Origin: Candidatus Mediterraneibacter surreyensis
GTDB lineage: Bacteria > Bacillota > Clostridia > Lachnospirales > Lachnospiraceae
Length of the DNA stretch: 64,000 bases
Direction of reading: 5' to 3'
Assembly (NCBI GenBank): GCA_019118885.1
Contig: DWYB01000029.1
Location: forward strand, 1-64,000
Shown here: piece by piece, positions 1-8,728 of the stretch
How positions within the stretch are numbered: the first letter of the stretch is position 1
Layout of the letters: each line of letters starts with the position of its first letter
The notes under the pieces: model-generated
The model's database searches: none
Told to the model about the DNA's origin: nothing
What the model saw: the letters and a program-made list of their open reading frames with translations, nothing else
Position numbers and translations under genes: made by a program

Positions 1-191
1 GTCTGAGCCAAAAGCGAGTTGCTCCCTGCTGCTTTCTGCCTTTAGCATAGTCCCGGATTTCTTAGTTTTTGCTGCCACGGAGCCCCGGAGCCGAAGCCAC
101 CCACACACCCGTGCTGAATACGTCTTCTATAGCCGCGCTTCGATGTTTTCGGACGTTTTACTCTGACAGAAGTTTCCCCACAAATACAGAT
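1..191 (-). repeat. Large palindromic 3'-end element, copy 1 (partial)
   Basis: This is one arm and part of the apical loop of a long imperfect palindrome; the other arm lies outside the window. The loop remnant reads GTCTGAGCC..GCGAG, matching the loops of the copies at 4665, 13261 and 13782. Reading in the direction of the neighbouring gene, the element starts directly after the L,D-transpeptidase stop codon with ATCTGTATTTGTGGGG, followed by conserved blocks GTCCGAAAAC, GACGTATTC and GTGGCTTCGG. It contains no credible reading frame. The strand given is that of the upstream gene's transcript. The family is unnamed as far as I can tell. Confidence 0.8.
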
Positions 192-1688
192 TTAATAGTG
201 TATGACCACCGGTGTCCCTGTTTCCAGCATACTGTACAGCTCTCCCGCCTTATCTACGGGCATGTTGACGCATCCGTGCGATCCGGAATAGGTGTAAACG
301 TTCCCGCCGAACGCGCTCTGCCAGTCTGCATCGTGGAAACCGTGCCCCTGCTGGGTGAATGGCATCCAATATCTCACCTTTGTCCGATATATGGGTTCTC
401 CGGTCTTTGGGTCAGTCTCTCCGATGAGGACTGCGTCTCTCTGTGTATAGAGTATGCTGTACACCCCCTGCGGAGTCTCCATCCCGTTCACCGGTTCCCC
501 TGTCACCACATCGCTCTCAAACTGTACTGAACCGTCTTTTACATACCACATATACTGTGCCGTAAGGTCCACTTCCACATAGGTAACGCCCCAGTCCTGG
601 GCAGACCGGGATGCTGCCCTCTGCCTGTAAGCAGGTTCCCTCGATACACTCTCTGCCTTTTTTATATTTTCTGTCAGGGCCGCGGTCTCTGCCTCCGTAT
701 CGATCACCCAGCCGTATGTGCCGCCAGAGACCTCTGCGGTCTTCCCGGAAGGGGAAGTGATACTCCTCGCCTTGCCCAGCGTATCAGACTGCTCTGCAAA
801 ACTGTTTACCCATTCTCCCACTGCCTCCCCGTTCAGACTGACGTTCATGTCTCCATCGCAGGTCAGCCAGCCCGAAATAAGCTCCGCGTCTACTGTCACT
901 TCCTGGCCCATCGTGTAGACGATCCTGGCCTTGCAGTATTGATTCATGGCTTCACATGCCTTTTCCACCTCAGGAGAATCTGAGGAAAAATCCGGGATCT
1001 GCAGGCATTGTTCTTCCATCAGGTCCAGTTCCGGCGTCAGGTCTGCGATACACTGCCTGATCTTCTTTTCTGTTTTATCAGACAGCACTCCGTAAACCTC
1101 CGGCTGAATGACAAACGCTCCGCCGTCAAATACCGGATGTGCTGACACCGCTTCCGTTGAGCCGGAAGATATGAGATCCAGTTCCCTGATCCGCTGTTCC
1201 AGTTTCCGCTCATTGTAAGCAACGGAAAACACTGCTTCTTTTTCTGTCTCTCTGAAAAACGCGGACGGCCATGCCAGTACATCCTGCTTCTCCAGTATAC
1301 TCTGAGCCTGATCCTCAGAGGCAAGTTCCAGGTCGATCTCCCTTCCGCTTATGACACGGCTGTATCCTGCTTTTTCTCCGCCCTGCCCGCTTTCTGCCGA
1401 CTCTGTTCTTCCCTCATTTCCCCCGCACACCTCAGGCTGTTCCAGCGCCCCCGGGGCAGTGACCGTCAGCGTATAATCTTCCACTGATTTTTCCAGTTCA
1501 TGCTGGAATCCTTCGGCTGTTTTCATTGAGCAGTCCATCCCATTTATCCTTGTCCCCGGAAGGAAATGAAAACAGAAATAGATTGCCATGCCAAAGTATG
1601 CTCCTGCCAGTATCCCTGCCGCCACTGCTGATCCCACGATCATCTTTTTCCGCCTGTCTGATTTTTTCTGAATGTTCTTCTGTTCCAT
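192..1688 (-). CDS. L,D-transpeptidase (YkuD domain) with peptidoglycan-binding-like region
   Basis: A 498-residue membrane-anchored wall enzyme. Residues about 15-40 form one transmembrane segment after a lysine/arginine-rich start, leaving the rest outside. The middle resembles the PG_binding_4-type region common before clostridial YkuD domains. The last 130 residues are a YkuD catalytic domain ending in a complete HGF...SHGCVNMP signature, whose cysteine is the expected nucleophile. Such enzymes make 3-3 cross-links in peptidoglycan using a tetrapeptide donor. It is last in a minus-strand run of response regulator, kinase and an unknown exported protein, separated by about 130 bp, so it may belong to their regulon or operon. 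The start is supported by GGAG 11 nt upstream, which is a loose spacing. Function by family is firm; the substrate is inferred. Confidence 0.9.
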   Translation of the reverse strand: MEQKNIQKKSDRRKKMIVGSAVAAGILAGAYFGMAIYFCFHFLPGTRINGMDCSMKTAEGFQHELEKSVEDYTLTVTAPGALEQPEVCGGNEGRTESAESGQGGEKAGYSRVISGREIDLELASEDQAQSILEKQDVLAWPSAFFRETEKEAVFSVAYNERKLEQRIRELDLISSGSTEAVSAHPVFDGGAFVIQPEVYGVLSDKTEKKIRQCIADLTPELDLMEEQCLQIPDFSSDSPEVEKACEAMNQYCKARIVYTMGQEVTVDAELISGWLTCDGDMNVSLNGEAVGEWVNSFAEQSDTLGKARSITSPSGKTAEVSGGTYGWVIDTEAETAALTENIKKAESVSREPAYRQRAASRSAQDWGVTYVEVDLTAQYMWYVKDGSVQFESDVVTGEPVNGMETPQGVYSILYTQRDAVLIGETDPKTGEPIYRTKVRYWMPFTQQGHGFHDADWQSAFGGNVYTYSGSHGCVNMPVDKAGELYSMLETGTPVVIHY

Positions 1689-1767
1689 ATGGCATTTATC
1701 TCCGCTTAAAACAATCTGCGACGCAATCTGCCCGCACAGACCATTTTAAACGAAGCTCTCATATTTT

Positions 1768-1816
1768 CAGCATCAGAAACCCATCAAAACAGCATCAGAA
1801 ACCCTCAGAACAGCAT
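1768..1816. repeat. Short direct repeat in intergenic gap
   Basis: A 15-bp unit CAGCATCAGAAACCC occurs at 1768 and again at 1790, with a third partial CAGCAT at 1811, so the period is 21-22 bp. It lies between the exported protein gene and the L,D-transpeptidase gene. Two to three units are too few to call a binding array. Confidence 0.5.
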
Positions 1817-1822
1817 TATACA

Positions 1823-2524
1823 CTACATATTAAAAACGATCTGCCCGTTTTCCATAATCAGGAACCGGAAACCATAAGTGCTGTCTCCGCCCTCTGAGAC
1901 TATAAAGATAAATTCATTTCCTGACAGCGTCTCCTGATATTGAAATCCCGTTTCTCCCGAAAGAGGATAATACTCATTCAGGAATGCTTTCATACTTTCC
2001 ACTGTCGCTTCCGGGTTTTCCCCCGGATGTCCCCGCCCGGGATAGACTGTAAATGACATCAGATACCCGCTCTCATCATCAAGGTAGAGTTCTATCTTGT
2101 AAGGATCTGTCTCCCGGGATTCCAGATACCACACACAGTCCCAGAACACTCTTGACGCTTCCCTTCCTTCGATATCGGACACCAGCACCGGTGTGATCAG
2201 CCACTGTCCCTGTCCCGGCTGTTCTGCCAGCCCGTACCGGGCCAGCATCCCCAGGATCTCTGCGGACTCTGTTTCCGCACTTTTTTCGTCCATAGCATCC
2301 CCGCTCCTGAGCGTCACGGATTCTTTCAGCTTTCCGGCAGCCCCTAAAATGTCAAAAACGCTTTCCCCGCCTGCCAGAGGGATCTCTCTTTCCTCATCCC
2401 TGACTGAGACCGTCTCCTGTCCTGTTTTCATATCTGACAGGCATGCTGTCATCCCGGGGAGGAAAAATCCTGCCACTGTGAGGAACAGCACGACAGCCGG
2501 AAAGATCTTATCCCGGTTGTTCAT
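1823..2524 (-). CDS. Unknown exported protein downstream of a sensor kinase
   Basis: I do not recognise this 233-residue protein. It has a hydrophobic N-terminal segment (about residues 8-28) followed by a cysteine, so it is either a signal-anchored protein or possibly a lipoprotein, although the lipobox is poor. The rest is acidic and soluble, with no cysteine cluster or catalytic motif that I can identify. The start has a strong AAAGGAGAG site, and its first 17 bases overlap the end of the sensor kinase gene, which indicates translational coupling. A membrane-tethered partner of the kinase, comparable in position (not sequence) to accessory proteins of other wall-sensing two-component systems, is a reasonable guess but only that. 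Confidence 0.75.
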   Translation of the reverse strand: MNNRDKIFPAVVLFLTVAGFFLPGMTACLSDMKTGQETVSVRDEEREIPLAGGESVFDILGAAGKLKESVTLRSGDAMDEKSAETESAEILGMLARYGLAEQPGQGQWLITPVLVSDIEGREASRVFWDCVWYLESRETDPYKIELYLDDESGYLMSFTVYPGRGHPGENPEATVESMKAFLNEYYPLSGETGFQYQETLSGNEFIFIVSEGGDSTYGFRFLIMENGQIVFNM

Positions 2525-3920
2525 TTCTCTCTCCTTTCAATACAGCCATCACCACTGTACCTTTTCCCAGCCTGCTCTTAAAACGGATACATCCCCCGTG
2601 GGCTTCTGCGATCTCCCGGCACAGAGAAAGCCCCAGCCCGGCTCCTCCTGCCCTGCGCGACCGCGATCTGTCCACCCGGTAAAACGCTTCCGTCAGGTGC
2701 GCCAGGGAATCTTCCGGGATGCCTCTCCCATTATCCCTTACGAATATAAAACATTTCCCGTCCCGTACCCTCTCTGTGATACGGATATCTCCTCCGGTAT
2801 CCGGCATCGCATTGGCAGCGTTTTCCACGAGATTCCGTAGCAGGCAGTAGACCAGGTCCGGCTCCAGCAGGAGTTCCCCCTGCTCTGTCCTGACATCCAG
2901 GGCGATCCCTCTTTCCCCGTATGCAGACGCTGTCTTTTCCGCCAGCCGCCTGACCAGTTCCGCCGGTGATGTCCTTACAAATACAGGCGGCCTGTTTTTT
3001 GCCATGATCATATCCAGCAGCTTCATCGACAGGATTTCCAGCCTTTTCCCTTCACTTACAATATAATCTCCTGCCTCTGCCGCTTCGCTCCCATCCAGCA
3101 TCCCGCTTCGGATCAGATCCCCGTATCCGATGATCGATGTCATTGGCGTCTTCAGCTCATGGGAAAAATCTCCGATAAACCGTTCCTGCCTCTCCACCTC
3201 GTCGTTCAGTCCCCGGATCGTTTCCTCAAGATGGTCTGCCATCCTGTTAAAATCCATCCCAAGCTGCCCGAACTCATCTCCCGAACCTGTATCTGCCCTG
3301 CTGGACAGATCTCCATCTGCGATCTTTCTCACCGTGCCTGAAAGCTTTTCCAGATTTCCTGTCAGGAGCAGGGCCGTACTGTATGACATCAGCGCGCACA
3401 GGATCACCATCAGGATAAATACTCCCTGATAAATGCGGTGCCAGCCCTGGCGCTCCTCATAAAGCTCTGTCACGTCCCTCGCCATATCAAGGCGCACTTT
3501 CCCCGCATCTGTCAGGAGCGCTCCAGACAAAAAAAGGAGCTCTCTTTCCCCCTGCGTCTGCCGGCGGATGTCACAGATCCCTTTCTCCGGCATCTGTCCG
3601 GATACAGTAAGGCTTGTGTCGCCGTCCTCATAGATCAGCCGCTCCCCGTCCTCCCTGAACCGGATCATTTCCCATAACCCCTCATCCTGTCCCGTGGTTT
3701 TAAATATTGTATCCGATATATCCTCACAGGTCAGGCTTCCATTGATCTCTCCTATCACCCGGAGCGTCCCCGAAACCATCTGGTAAACGCTGTATAATTC
3801 TTCCCTCTCCCTGTCAACCGCCCGGTCAAAGGAAACATTCAGAAGCAGGCTTCCCCCTATGCCGAACAGGACTGACATCAGGCCGATCATGCACAGCGTA
3901 AACTTTACCCGGAATTTCAT
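2508..3920 (-). CDS. Sensor histidine kinase
   Basis: A 470-residue membrane kinase of the OmpR/EnvZ-like class. Transmembrane segments lie at about residues 9-28 and 165-188 and enclose an extracellular sensor of about 135 residues. A HAMP linker follows, then a HisKA dimerisation domain with FSHELKTP (phosphorylated histidine near 254), then an ATPase domain with N box NLVENAANAMP, G1 DNGRGIPED and G2 GAGLGLSL. All key residues are present. It begins one base after the response regulator stop, so both are one transcription unit. The sensed signal is unknown. The exported protein and L,D-transpeptidase downstream suggest an envelope signal (inference). Confidence 0.95.
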   Translation of the reverse strand: MKFRVKFTLCMIGLMSVLFGIGGSLLLNVSFDRAVDREREELYSVYQMVSGTLRVIGEINGSLTCEDISDTIFKTTGQDEGLWEMIRFREDGERLIYEDGDTSLTVSGQMPEKGICDIRRQTQGERELLFLSGALLTDAGKVRLDMARDVTELYEERQGWHRIYQGVFILMVILCALMSYSTALLLTGNLEKLSGTVRKIADGDLSSRADTGSGDEFGQLGMDFNRMADHLEETIRGLNDEVERQERFIGDFSHELKTPMTSIIGYGDLIRSGMLDGSEAAEAGDYIVSEGKRLEILSMKLLDMIMAKNRPPVFVRTSPAELVRRLAEKTASAYGERGIALDVRTEQGELLLEPDLVYCLLRNLVENAANAMPDTGGDIRITERVRDGKCFIFVRDNGRGIPEDSLAHLTEAFYRVDRSRSRRAGGAGLGLSLCREIAEAHGGCIRFKSRLGKGTVVMAVLKGERNEQPG

Positions 3921-3921
3921 C

Positions 3922-4575
3922 CTACACCTCCAGCCTGTACCCCACCTTATTCACAGCCTTTAAGATACCATCCCATCCTGTCTTCCTGCGGAGCCGCTGG
4001 ACATGCAGGTCAACCGTTTTGCTCCCGAACTGGTATTCCCCGCCCCACACATGTTCATAGATCGTATCGCGGTATAGCGCTCTTCCCGGATTCTGCACAA
4101 AAAGGAGCAGGAGGTCATATTCCTTTTTCGTCAGCTTTATCTCTTTTCCGTCTTTTTTCACCTGCATGGAACATGTATCGATCACAAGCCCGCCTGCTTC
4201 AAACACAGCCTGATCCTTGTGATAACGGCGGAGCACTACATCCACCCGCGCCAGCAGTTCCGCGGTATCAAACGGCTTGACGATATAATCCTCTGCGCCC
4301 AGCCGCAGCCCCTTTACTTTATCTTCCACCCGGGCTTTTGCTGTAATGAAGATAACCGGGATCTCCGTCGGCCGGATGTACTCCATCAGCTCAAACCCGT
4401 CAATCTCCGGGAGCATGATATCCAGAAGGATCAGGTCAAATCTGCTGTGCTCCAGCAATTCAGCCGCCTCCGCCCCGTCATACGCACAAGTGCAGGAATA
4501 CCCTGCTTTTTCCAGGCTCATCCGGATCAGATTGGAGATTGCCCTCTCATCCTCAACTGTAAGAATTCTGATCAA
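3922..4575 (-). CDS. Response regulator, OmpR/PhoB family, TTG start
   Basis: A 217-residue DNA-binding response regulator. The receiver domain has the acidic pair VEDE near the start, the phosphoacceptor aspartate near residue 52 (LILLDIMLPEIDG) and the conserved KPF lysine. The C-terminal winged helix ends in VNKVGYRLEV, typical of the PhoB class. The reading frame stays open 18 codons further upstream, but a strong AGGAGGGG site lies 6 nt before a TTG codon at 4575 and none precedes the upstream ATG codons, so TTG is chosen. It is the first gene of the two-component operon and should autoregulate or control the genes downstream (inference). Confidence 0.93.
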   Translation of the reverse strand: MIRILTVEDERAISNLIRMSLEKAGYSCTCAYDGAEAAELLEHSRFDLILLDIMLPEIDGFELMEYIRPTEIPVIFITAKARVEDKVKGLRLGAEDYIVKPFDTAELLARVDVVLRRYHKDQAVFEAGGLVIDTCSMQVKKDGKEIKLTKKEYDLLLLFVQNPGRALYRDTIYEHVWGGEYQFGSKTVDLHVQRLRRKTGWDGILKAVNKVGYRLEV

Positions 4576-4629
4576 CTTATTCCCCTCCTGTTTCATATAC
4601 AGATCTCTGGTAAATACCCAGCTGCACAT

Positions 4630-4657
4630 AGTATAGCATACATAACGGAAGCATCAA
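4630..4657 (-). promoter_or_regulatory. Sigma-A-type promoter of the two-component operon
   Basis: On the minus strand TTGATG (4652-4657) and TATACT (4630-4635) are separated by 16 bp. Transcription would start about 45 bp before the response regulator start codon. The -35 box sits only 7 bp from the end of palindromic element copy 2. Confidence 0.6.
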
Positions 4658-4664
4658 AACGGCA

Positions 4665-4919
4665 TAATCTGGATTTGCAGGGGAGCCTTCCTTGTAAATA
4701 TAAAGTCCGAAAACCGTCGATATAATTCAGGACGTTTTCGCGGCGGGCGGGGAGATGGGTGGTTGAGGCGACTTCGGAATGAGACCTGGAAAAAGTAGAA
4801 ATCAGGGGACATGCGTTGGGATCAGAAGAGATGGGTGTCTGAGGCGAAGCCGAGTTCCTCTCTTCTGATCCCTGATTTTAGCATGTTCCCTGATTTCGTA
4901 GTTTTTCCAGATCTCATTC
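4665..4919 (-). repeat. Large palindromic 3'-end element, copy 2 (one outer arm missing)
   Basis: A hairpin with arms at 4777-4838 and 4860-4919 closes on a loop reading GTCTGAGGCGAAGCCGAG. Conserved internal-loop sequence GCTAAAAT (minus strand) matches copies 3 and 4. The outer left arm (4665-4776) carries the family end AATCTGGATTTG and the block GTCCGAAAACCG. Its pairing partner is absent, because the ftsH coding end begins where it should be. The ftsH stop codon (4914-4916) lies inside the inner stem. The element therefore separates ftsH from the two-component promoter. Confidence 0.8.
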
Positions 4920-6965
4920 TTGCTTCATTGAGATCCGTCCTTCTTTTTCTCCGGTTTTTTCTGTTTCGTTTTCTTCCGGCTCGGGTATTCCTTTTACCTC
5001 GCGGAATATCTTCATGAATTCTTTGCCTGTGATCGTCTCTTTTTCGATCAGGAAGGCTGCGATCTTATCCAGGGCTTCCCTGTTCTCTCCGAGCAGCCTC
5101 TTAGCCTCTGCGTAAGCGGCTTTCAGCATCTTCATAACTTCTTCGTCGATCTCTCCTGCTGTTGCCTCGCCGCAGTTTAATACTGCCCTTCCGTCCAGGT
5201 ATTTATTCTGGATGGACTCAAGCCCCATCAGGCCGAAACGGTCTGACATCCCGTACTGGGTGATCATAGCGCGGGCAATCTTTGTGGCCTGCTCGATATC
5301 ATTTGCAGCGCCCGTGGTCACCGTGTCGAACACGAGCTCTTCCGCCGCGCGTCCTCCCAGGGCGACTACGATCATTGCCTCCAGCTCTTTCTTCGTATTT
5401 AAGAACTTCTCTTCCTCCGGAGTCTGCATCACATACCCCAGAGCGCCCATTGTCCTCGGCACGATCGTAATCTTCTGGACTGGTTCTGTATTTTTCTGGA
5501 GCGCCGTCACAAGGGCGTGTCCGACCTCGTGATAGGAGACGATCCGCCTCTCCTCTTTGCTCATGATACGGTCTTTTTTCTCTTTTCCCACAAGGACGAC
5601 TTCCACTGCCTCGAAGAGATCTTTCTGGCTTACCACCTGGCGCCCGTGTTTTACCGCGTTGATGGCTGCCTCATTGATCATATTTGCCAGATCAGAACCA
5701 ACCGCTCCGGATGTGGCAAGTGCAATGGCCTCAAGGTCCACGCTTTCATCCATGCGTACATCTTTTGCATGTACTTTCAGAATGTCGATACGCCCCTTCA
5801 GATCCGGCTTATCCACGATGATCCGACGGTCAAACCGCCCCGGTCTCAGAAGGGCCGGGTCCAGGATCTCCGGACGGTTCGTCGCCGCCAGGATGAGAAG
5901 CCCTTTGTTTGTATCAAATCCGTCCATCTCGGCAAGGAGCTGGTTCAGAGTCTGTTCCCTCTCGTCATTGCCGCCCATTGCCGTGTCACGGGTCTTTCCG
6001 ATGGCATCGATCTCATCGATGAATACGATGCACGGCGCCATCTGCTGCGCCTGCTTGAACAGGTCTCGCACACGGGAAGCGCCCACACCCACATACATCT
6101 CTACAAACGCGGAACCGGACAGAGAGAAGAACGGTACCTTCGCCTCACCTGCCACCGCCTTTGCGAGCAGCGTCTTTCCGGTTCCCGGCGGTCCCACGAG
6201 GAGCGCCCCCTTGGGCAGCTTTGCACCGATGCCGCTGTATTTGCCCGGATTGTGCAGGAAATCGACCACTTCCTGCAGGGATTCCTTTGCCTCGTCCTCC
6301 CCGGCCACATCCTGGAAGGTCACGCCGGTCTCCTTCTCCATATACATCTTGGCATTGCTCTTTCCGATGCCCATCATGCCGCTTCCCTTTGTCATCCGCT
6401 TCATGACATAAAACAGCAGAAGCGCTGTCAGCCCCAGCGGCAGAAGGATCGTCACGAACAGCTCGAAGAACACCTGCCCCATCGTATCCGGGACCTCGCC
6501 CTTAAATTCCACGCCGGCGTCGTCAAGTTTCTGCGCCAGCGTATAGTCATCGACATATCCCGTATAATAATCCGGAGATTTCTCTGTATCATCATCCTCG
6601 TCTTCCCGGCTCTGGCTCTGCTCCTGGTTCTGGAACTGGCTGAGGAACTGATCCTGGAACTGACCCATCATCCCCTGGATCCCGCCGTTCTGCTGCTGTT
6701 TCTCCGCCCGTTCCTTCGCCTCCTCGATCCTTGCCTCATCGGTAAGGACGATGTAGATACGGCTGCTGCCCAGCCTGACTTCTTCTACCTTTTTATCGTC
6801 GACCAGCTCCAGGAATTTATCATAACTGATCTCCTCAGGACCTGTGCCGCGCATCAGAGAATAAAATCCCAATACCATAAAAGTGACCAGCAGGGTTGTA
6901 ATGAGGATGACTCCCCAGCCCTGCCGGTTATTTTTAGGATTATTCTTATTATTCTGGTTATCCAT
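4914..6965 (-). CDS. ftsH: ATP-dependent zinc metalloprotease FtsH
   Basis: A 683-residue membrane AAA+ protease that degrades misfolded and regulatory membrane or cytosolic proteins. Transmembrane segments lie at about residues 20-38 and 165-188. Between them the extracellular part carries a Gln-rich then Asp/Glu-rich insertion (about 89-128), longer than usual. Walker A GPPGTGKT is at 258-265, Walker B FIDEID near 315, the second region of homology near 362-380 and the zinc site HEVGH at 479-483. The frame is open for 66 more codons upstream, but AGGAGG 6 nt before the ATG at 6965 fixes the start. The last codons run into palindromic element copy 2, so the C-terminal few residues may be element-derived. 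Confidence 0.97.
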   Translation of the reverse strand: MDNQNNKNNPKNNRQGWGVILITTLLVTFMVLGFYSLMRGTGPEEISYDKFLELVDDKKVEEVRLGSSRIYIVLTDEARIEEAKERAEKQQQNGGIQGMMGQFQDQFLSQFQNQEQSQSREDEDDDTEKSPDYYTGYVDDYTLAQKLDDAGVEFKGEVPDTMGQVFFELFVTILLPLGLTALLLFYVMKRMTKGSGMMGIGKSNAKMYMEKETGVTFQDVAGEDEAKESLQEVVDFLHNPGKYSGIGAKLPKGALLVGPPGTGKTLLAKAVAGEAKVPFFSLSGSAFVEMYVGVGASRVRDLFKQAQQMAPCIVFIDEIDAIGKTRDTAMGGNDEREQTLNQLLAEMDGFDTNKGLLILAATNRPEILDPALLRPGRFDRRIIVDKPDLKGRIDILKVHAKDVRMDESVDLEAIALATSGAVGSDLANMINEAAINAVKHGRQVVSQKDLFEAVEVVLVGKEKKDRIMSKEERRIVSYHEVGHALVTALQKNTEPVQKITIVPRTMGALGYVMQTPEEEKFLNTKKELEAMIVVALGGRAAEELVFDTVTTGAANDIEQATKIARAMITQYGMSDRFGLMGLESIQNKYLDGRAVLNCGEATAGEIDEEVMKMLKAAYAEAKRLLGENREALDKIAAFLIEKETITGKEFMKIFREVKGIPEPEENETEKTGEKEGRISMKQE

Positions 6966-6993
6966 TCTTTTCCTCCTAAAATCAGCTATTACC

Positions 6994-7022
6994 ATTATAA
7001 GTACAGGTTTTGCATAAATCAA
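6994..7022 (-). promoter_or_regulatory. Sigma-A promoter of ftsH
   Basis: TTGATT (7017-7022) and a consensus TATAAT (6994-6999) are separated by exactly 17 bp on the minus strand, about 30 bp before the ftsH start codon. It is divergent from the promoter at 7042. Confidence 0.75.
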
Positions 7023-7041
7023 TAAAAACATTATGAAAATA

Positions 7042-7071
7042 TTGTAAAACCATGACTTTTTATAGTATACT
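7042..7071 (+). promoter_or_regulatory. Sigma-A-type promoter of the DUF1846 gene
   Basis: TTGTAA (7042-7047) and TATACT (7066-7071) are separated by 18 bp, giving a 5' leader of about 115 nt before the DUF1846 gene. An overlapping TATAGT (7061-7066) is a weaker alternative. Confidence 0.55.
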
Positions 7072-7194
7072 GGGTACGAAATATGTCCTCCCGGCGGTCT
7101 GCTGTGCGGTGAGCATACCTTGCCATCCGGCGGGTCCGCCCCGAGGTCTGTCATATATACCAAACAGAGAAACTAGATAAGTGGGGAATGGAAA

Positions 7195-8667
7195 ATGAGA
7201 ATCGGTTTTGACAATGAAAAGTACCTGAAAATGCAGTCCGAGCACATCCGCAGCCGGATCAACAAATTCGACAACAAACTTTACCTCGAATTCGGCGGCA
7301 AACTGTTCGACGACTATCACGCGTCCCGTGTGCTCCCGGGCTTTGCACCGGACAGCAAGCTGCGCCTTTTAAAAGAGCTGAGCGCCCAGGCGGAGATCGT
7401 GATCGTGATCAGCGCGAAAGATATCGAGAAGAATAAGATCCGCGGAGATCTTGGTATCACTTATGACACAGACGTGCTCCGCCTGATCGACACCTACCGG
7501 GAGCAGGGGCTCTATGTGGGAAGCGTGACGATCACCCAGTTTTCCGGCCAGGAAAGCGCGCTCCTGTTCAAAAACAGGCTGGAGAAGCTGGATATCCCGG
7601 TGTATCTGCACTATGTGATCCCCGGGTATCCTTCAAATGTCCCTCTCATCATCAGCGATGAGGGATACGGGAAAAATGACTATATCCGCACGACCCGTCC
7701 GCTTGTGATCGTGACTGCACCGGGCCCGGGAAGCGGAAAGATGGCGACCTGCCTCTCACAGCTCTACCACGAGCACAAAAGAGGGATCCACGCGGGCTAT
7801 GCGAAATTTGAGACATTCCCCATCTGGAACCTCCCGCTCAAGCACCCGGTCAACCTTGCCTATGAAGCGGCGACAGCGGATCTGAATGACGTAAATATGA
7901 TCGACCCCTTCCATCTGGAAGCATACGGTGAGACAACGGTCAACTACAACAGGGACGTTGAGATCTTCCCTGTCCTCAATACGATCTTTGAGAAGATCTA
8001 CGGCGAGAGCCCGTACAAATCCCCGACGGACATGGGCGTGAACATGGCCGGGAACTGTATCTGTGACGATGAGGCATGCCGGGAAGCTTCAAAACAGGAG
8101 ATCATCCGCCGTTATTACGCGGCTCTGAATTCTCTCGTTAAAGGAGACGCATCTGACAAGGAAGCGCAGAAGATCGAACTGCTCATGAACATGGCAGGGA
8201 TCACGGTCGCTGACCGCGCCGTGGCTGTCAAAGCACTTGAGCGCGCCAGAGAGACCGGCGGTCCTGCCGCTGCCCTGGAGCTTGAAGACGGAAGGATCAT
8301 CACCGGCAAGACAACAAACCTGCTCGGCGCCTCCGCTGCCCTTCTCCTCAATGTATTAAAGGAGCTGGCCGGACTGGATCATGGTCTCCACATCATTTCA
8401 CCGGAGTCCATCGAGCCGATCCAGAAGCTGAAAGTCGATTACTTAAAGAGCAAAAACCCGCGCCTGCACACGGACGAAGTGCTGATCGCGCTCTCTGCCA
8501 GCGCGGCTGCAAACCCGGACGCAAGGCTCGCCCTCTCCCAGCTCCCGAAGCTGGACGGCTGCCAGGCGCACACTTCGGTCATGCTCTCGGATGTTGATAT
8601 CAAGATCTTCAAGAAGCTGGGCGTACAGCTCACATGCGAGGCAGTGTACGAGCACACGATCTTTTAA
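7195..8667 (+). CDS. DUF1846 domain-containing protein
   Basis: A 490-residue cytosolic protein matching the DUF1846 family from memory of its start (MRIGFDNEKYLKMQSEHI) and its full length. The biochemical role of the family is not established to my knowledge. A glycine-rich segment near residue 175 (TAPGPGSGKMATCLSQ) resembles a nucleotide-binding loop, and the protein also has a cysteine pair, CICDDEAC, near residue 290. There is no signal peptide or membrane segment. It stands alone, between divergent ftsH and downstream pyrG, and its stop codon nearly touches the pyrG promoter. Start ATG is preceded by a weak GTGGGG site. Confidence 0.88.
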   Translation: MRIGFDNEKYLKMQSEHIRSRINKFDNKLYLEFGGKLFDDYHASRVLPGFAPDSKLRLLKELSAQAEIVIVISAKDIEKNKIRGDLGITYDTDVLRLIDTYREQGLYVGSVTITQFSGQESALLFKNRLEKLDIPVYLHYVIPGYPSNVPLIISDEGYGKNDYIRTTRPLVIVTAPGPGSGKMATCLSQLYHEHKRGIHAGYAKFETFPIWNLPLKHPVNLAYEAATADLNDVNMIDPFHLEAYGETTVNYNRDVEIFPVLNTIFEKIYGESPYKSPTDMGVNMAGNCICDDEACREASKQEIIRRYYAALNSLVKGDASDKEAQKIELLMNMAGITVADRAVAVKALERARETGGPAAALELEDGRIITGKTTNLLGASAALLLNVLKELAGLDHGLHIISPESIEPIQKLKVDYLKSKNPRLHTDEVLIALSASAAANPDARLALSQLPKLDGCQAHTSVMLSDVDIKIFKKLGVQLTCEAVYEHTIF

Positions 8668-8673
8668 AAAAGA

Positions 8674-8702
8674 TTGTATTTTCCTGTTTTCAGGTGTATA
8701 CT
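8674..8702 (+). promoter_or_regulatory. Sigma-A promoter of pyrG
   Basis: TTGTAT (8674-8679) and TATACT (8697-8702) have a 17-bp spacer, placing the start near 8709. The pyrG leader is then about 134 nt and contains the terminator at 8729-8802. Confidence 0.7.
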
Positions 8703-8728
8703 AATAAAGTATTTTTTTAAGTCATATT

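Noticed and set aside
5517..7025. Long open frame opposite ftsH (502 codons, plus strand)
   Set aside because: It is the complement of a clear ftsH gene with no ribosome site and no recognisable domain; codon bias of ftsH explains the openness.
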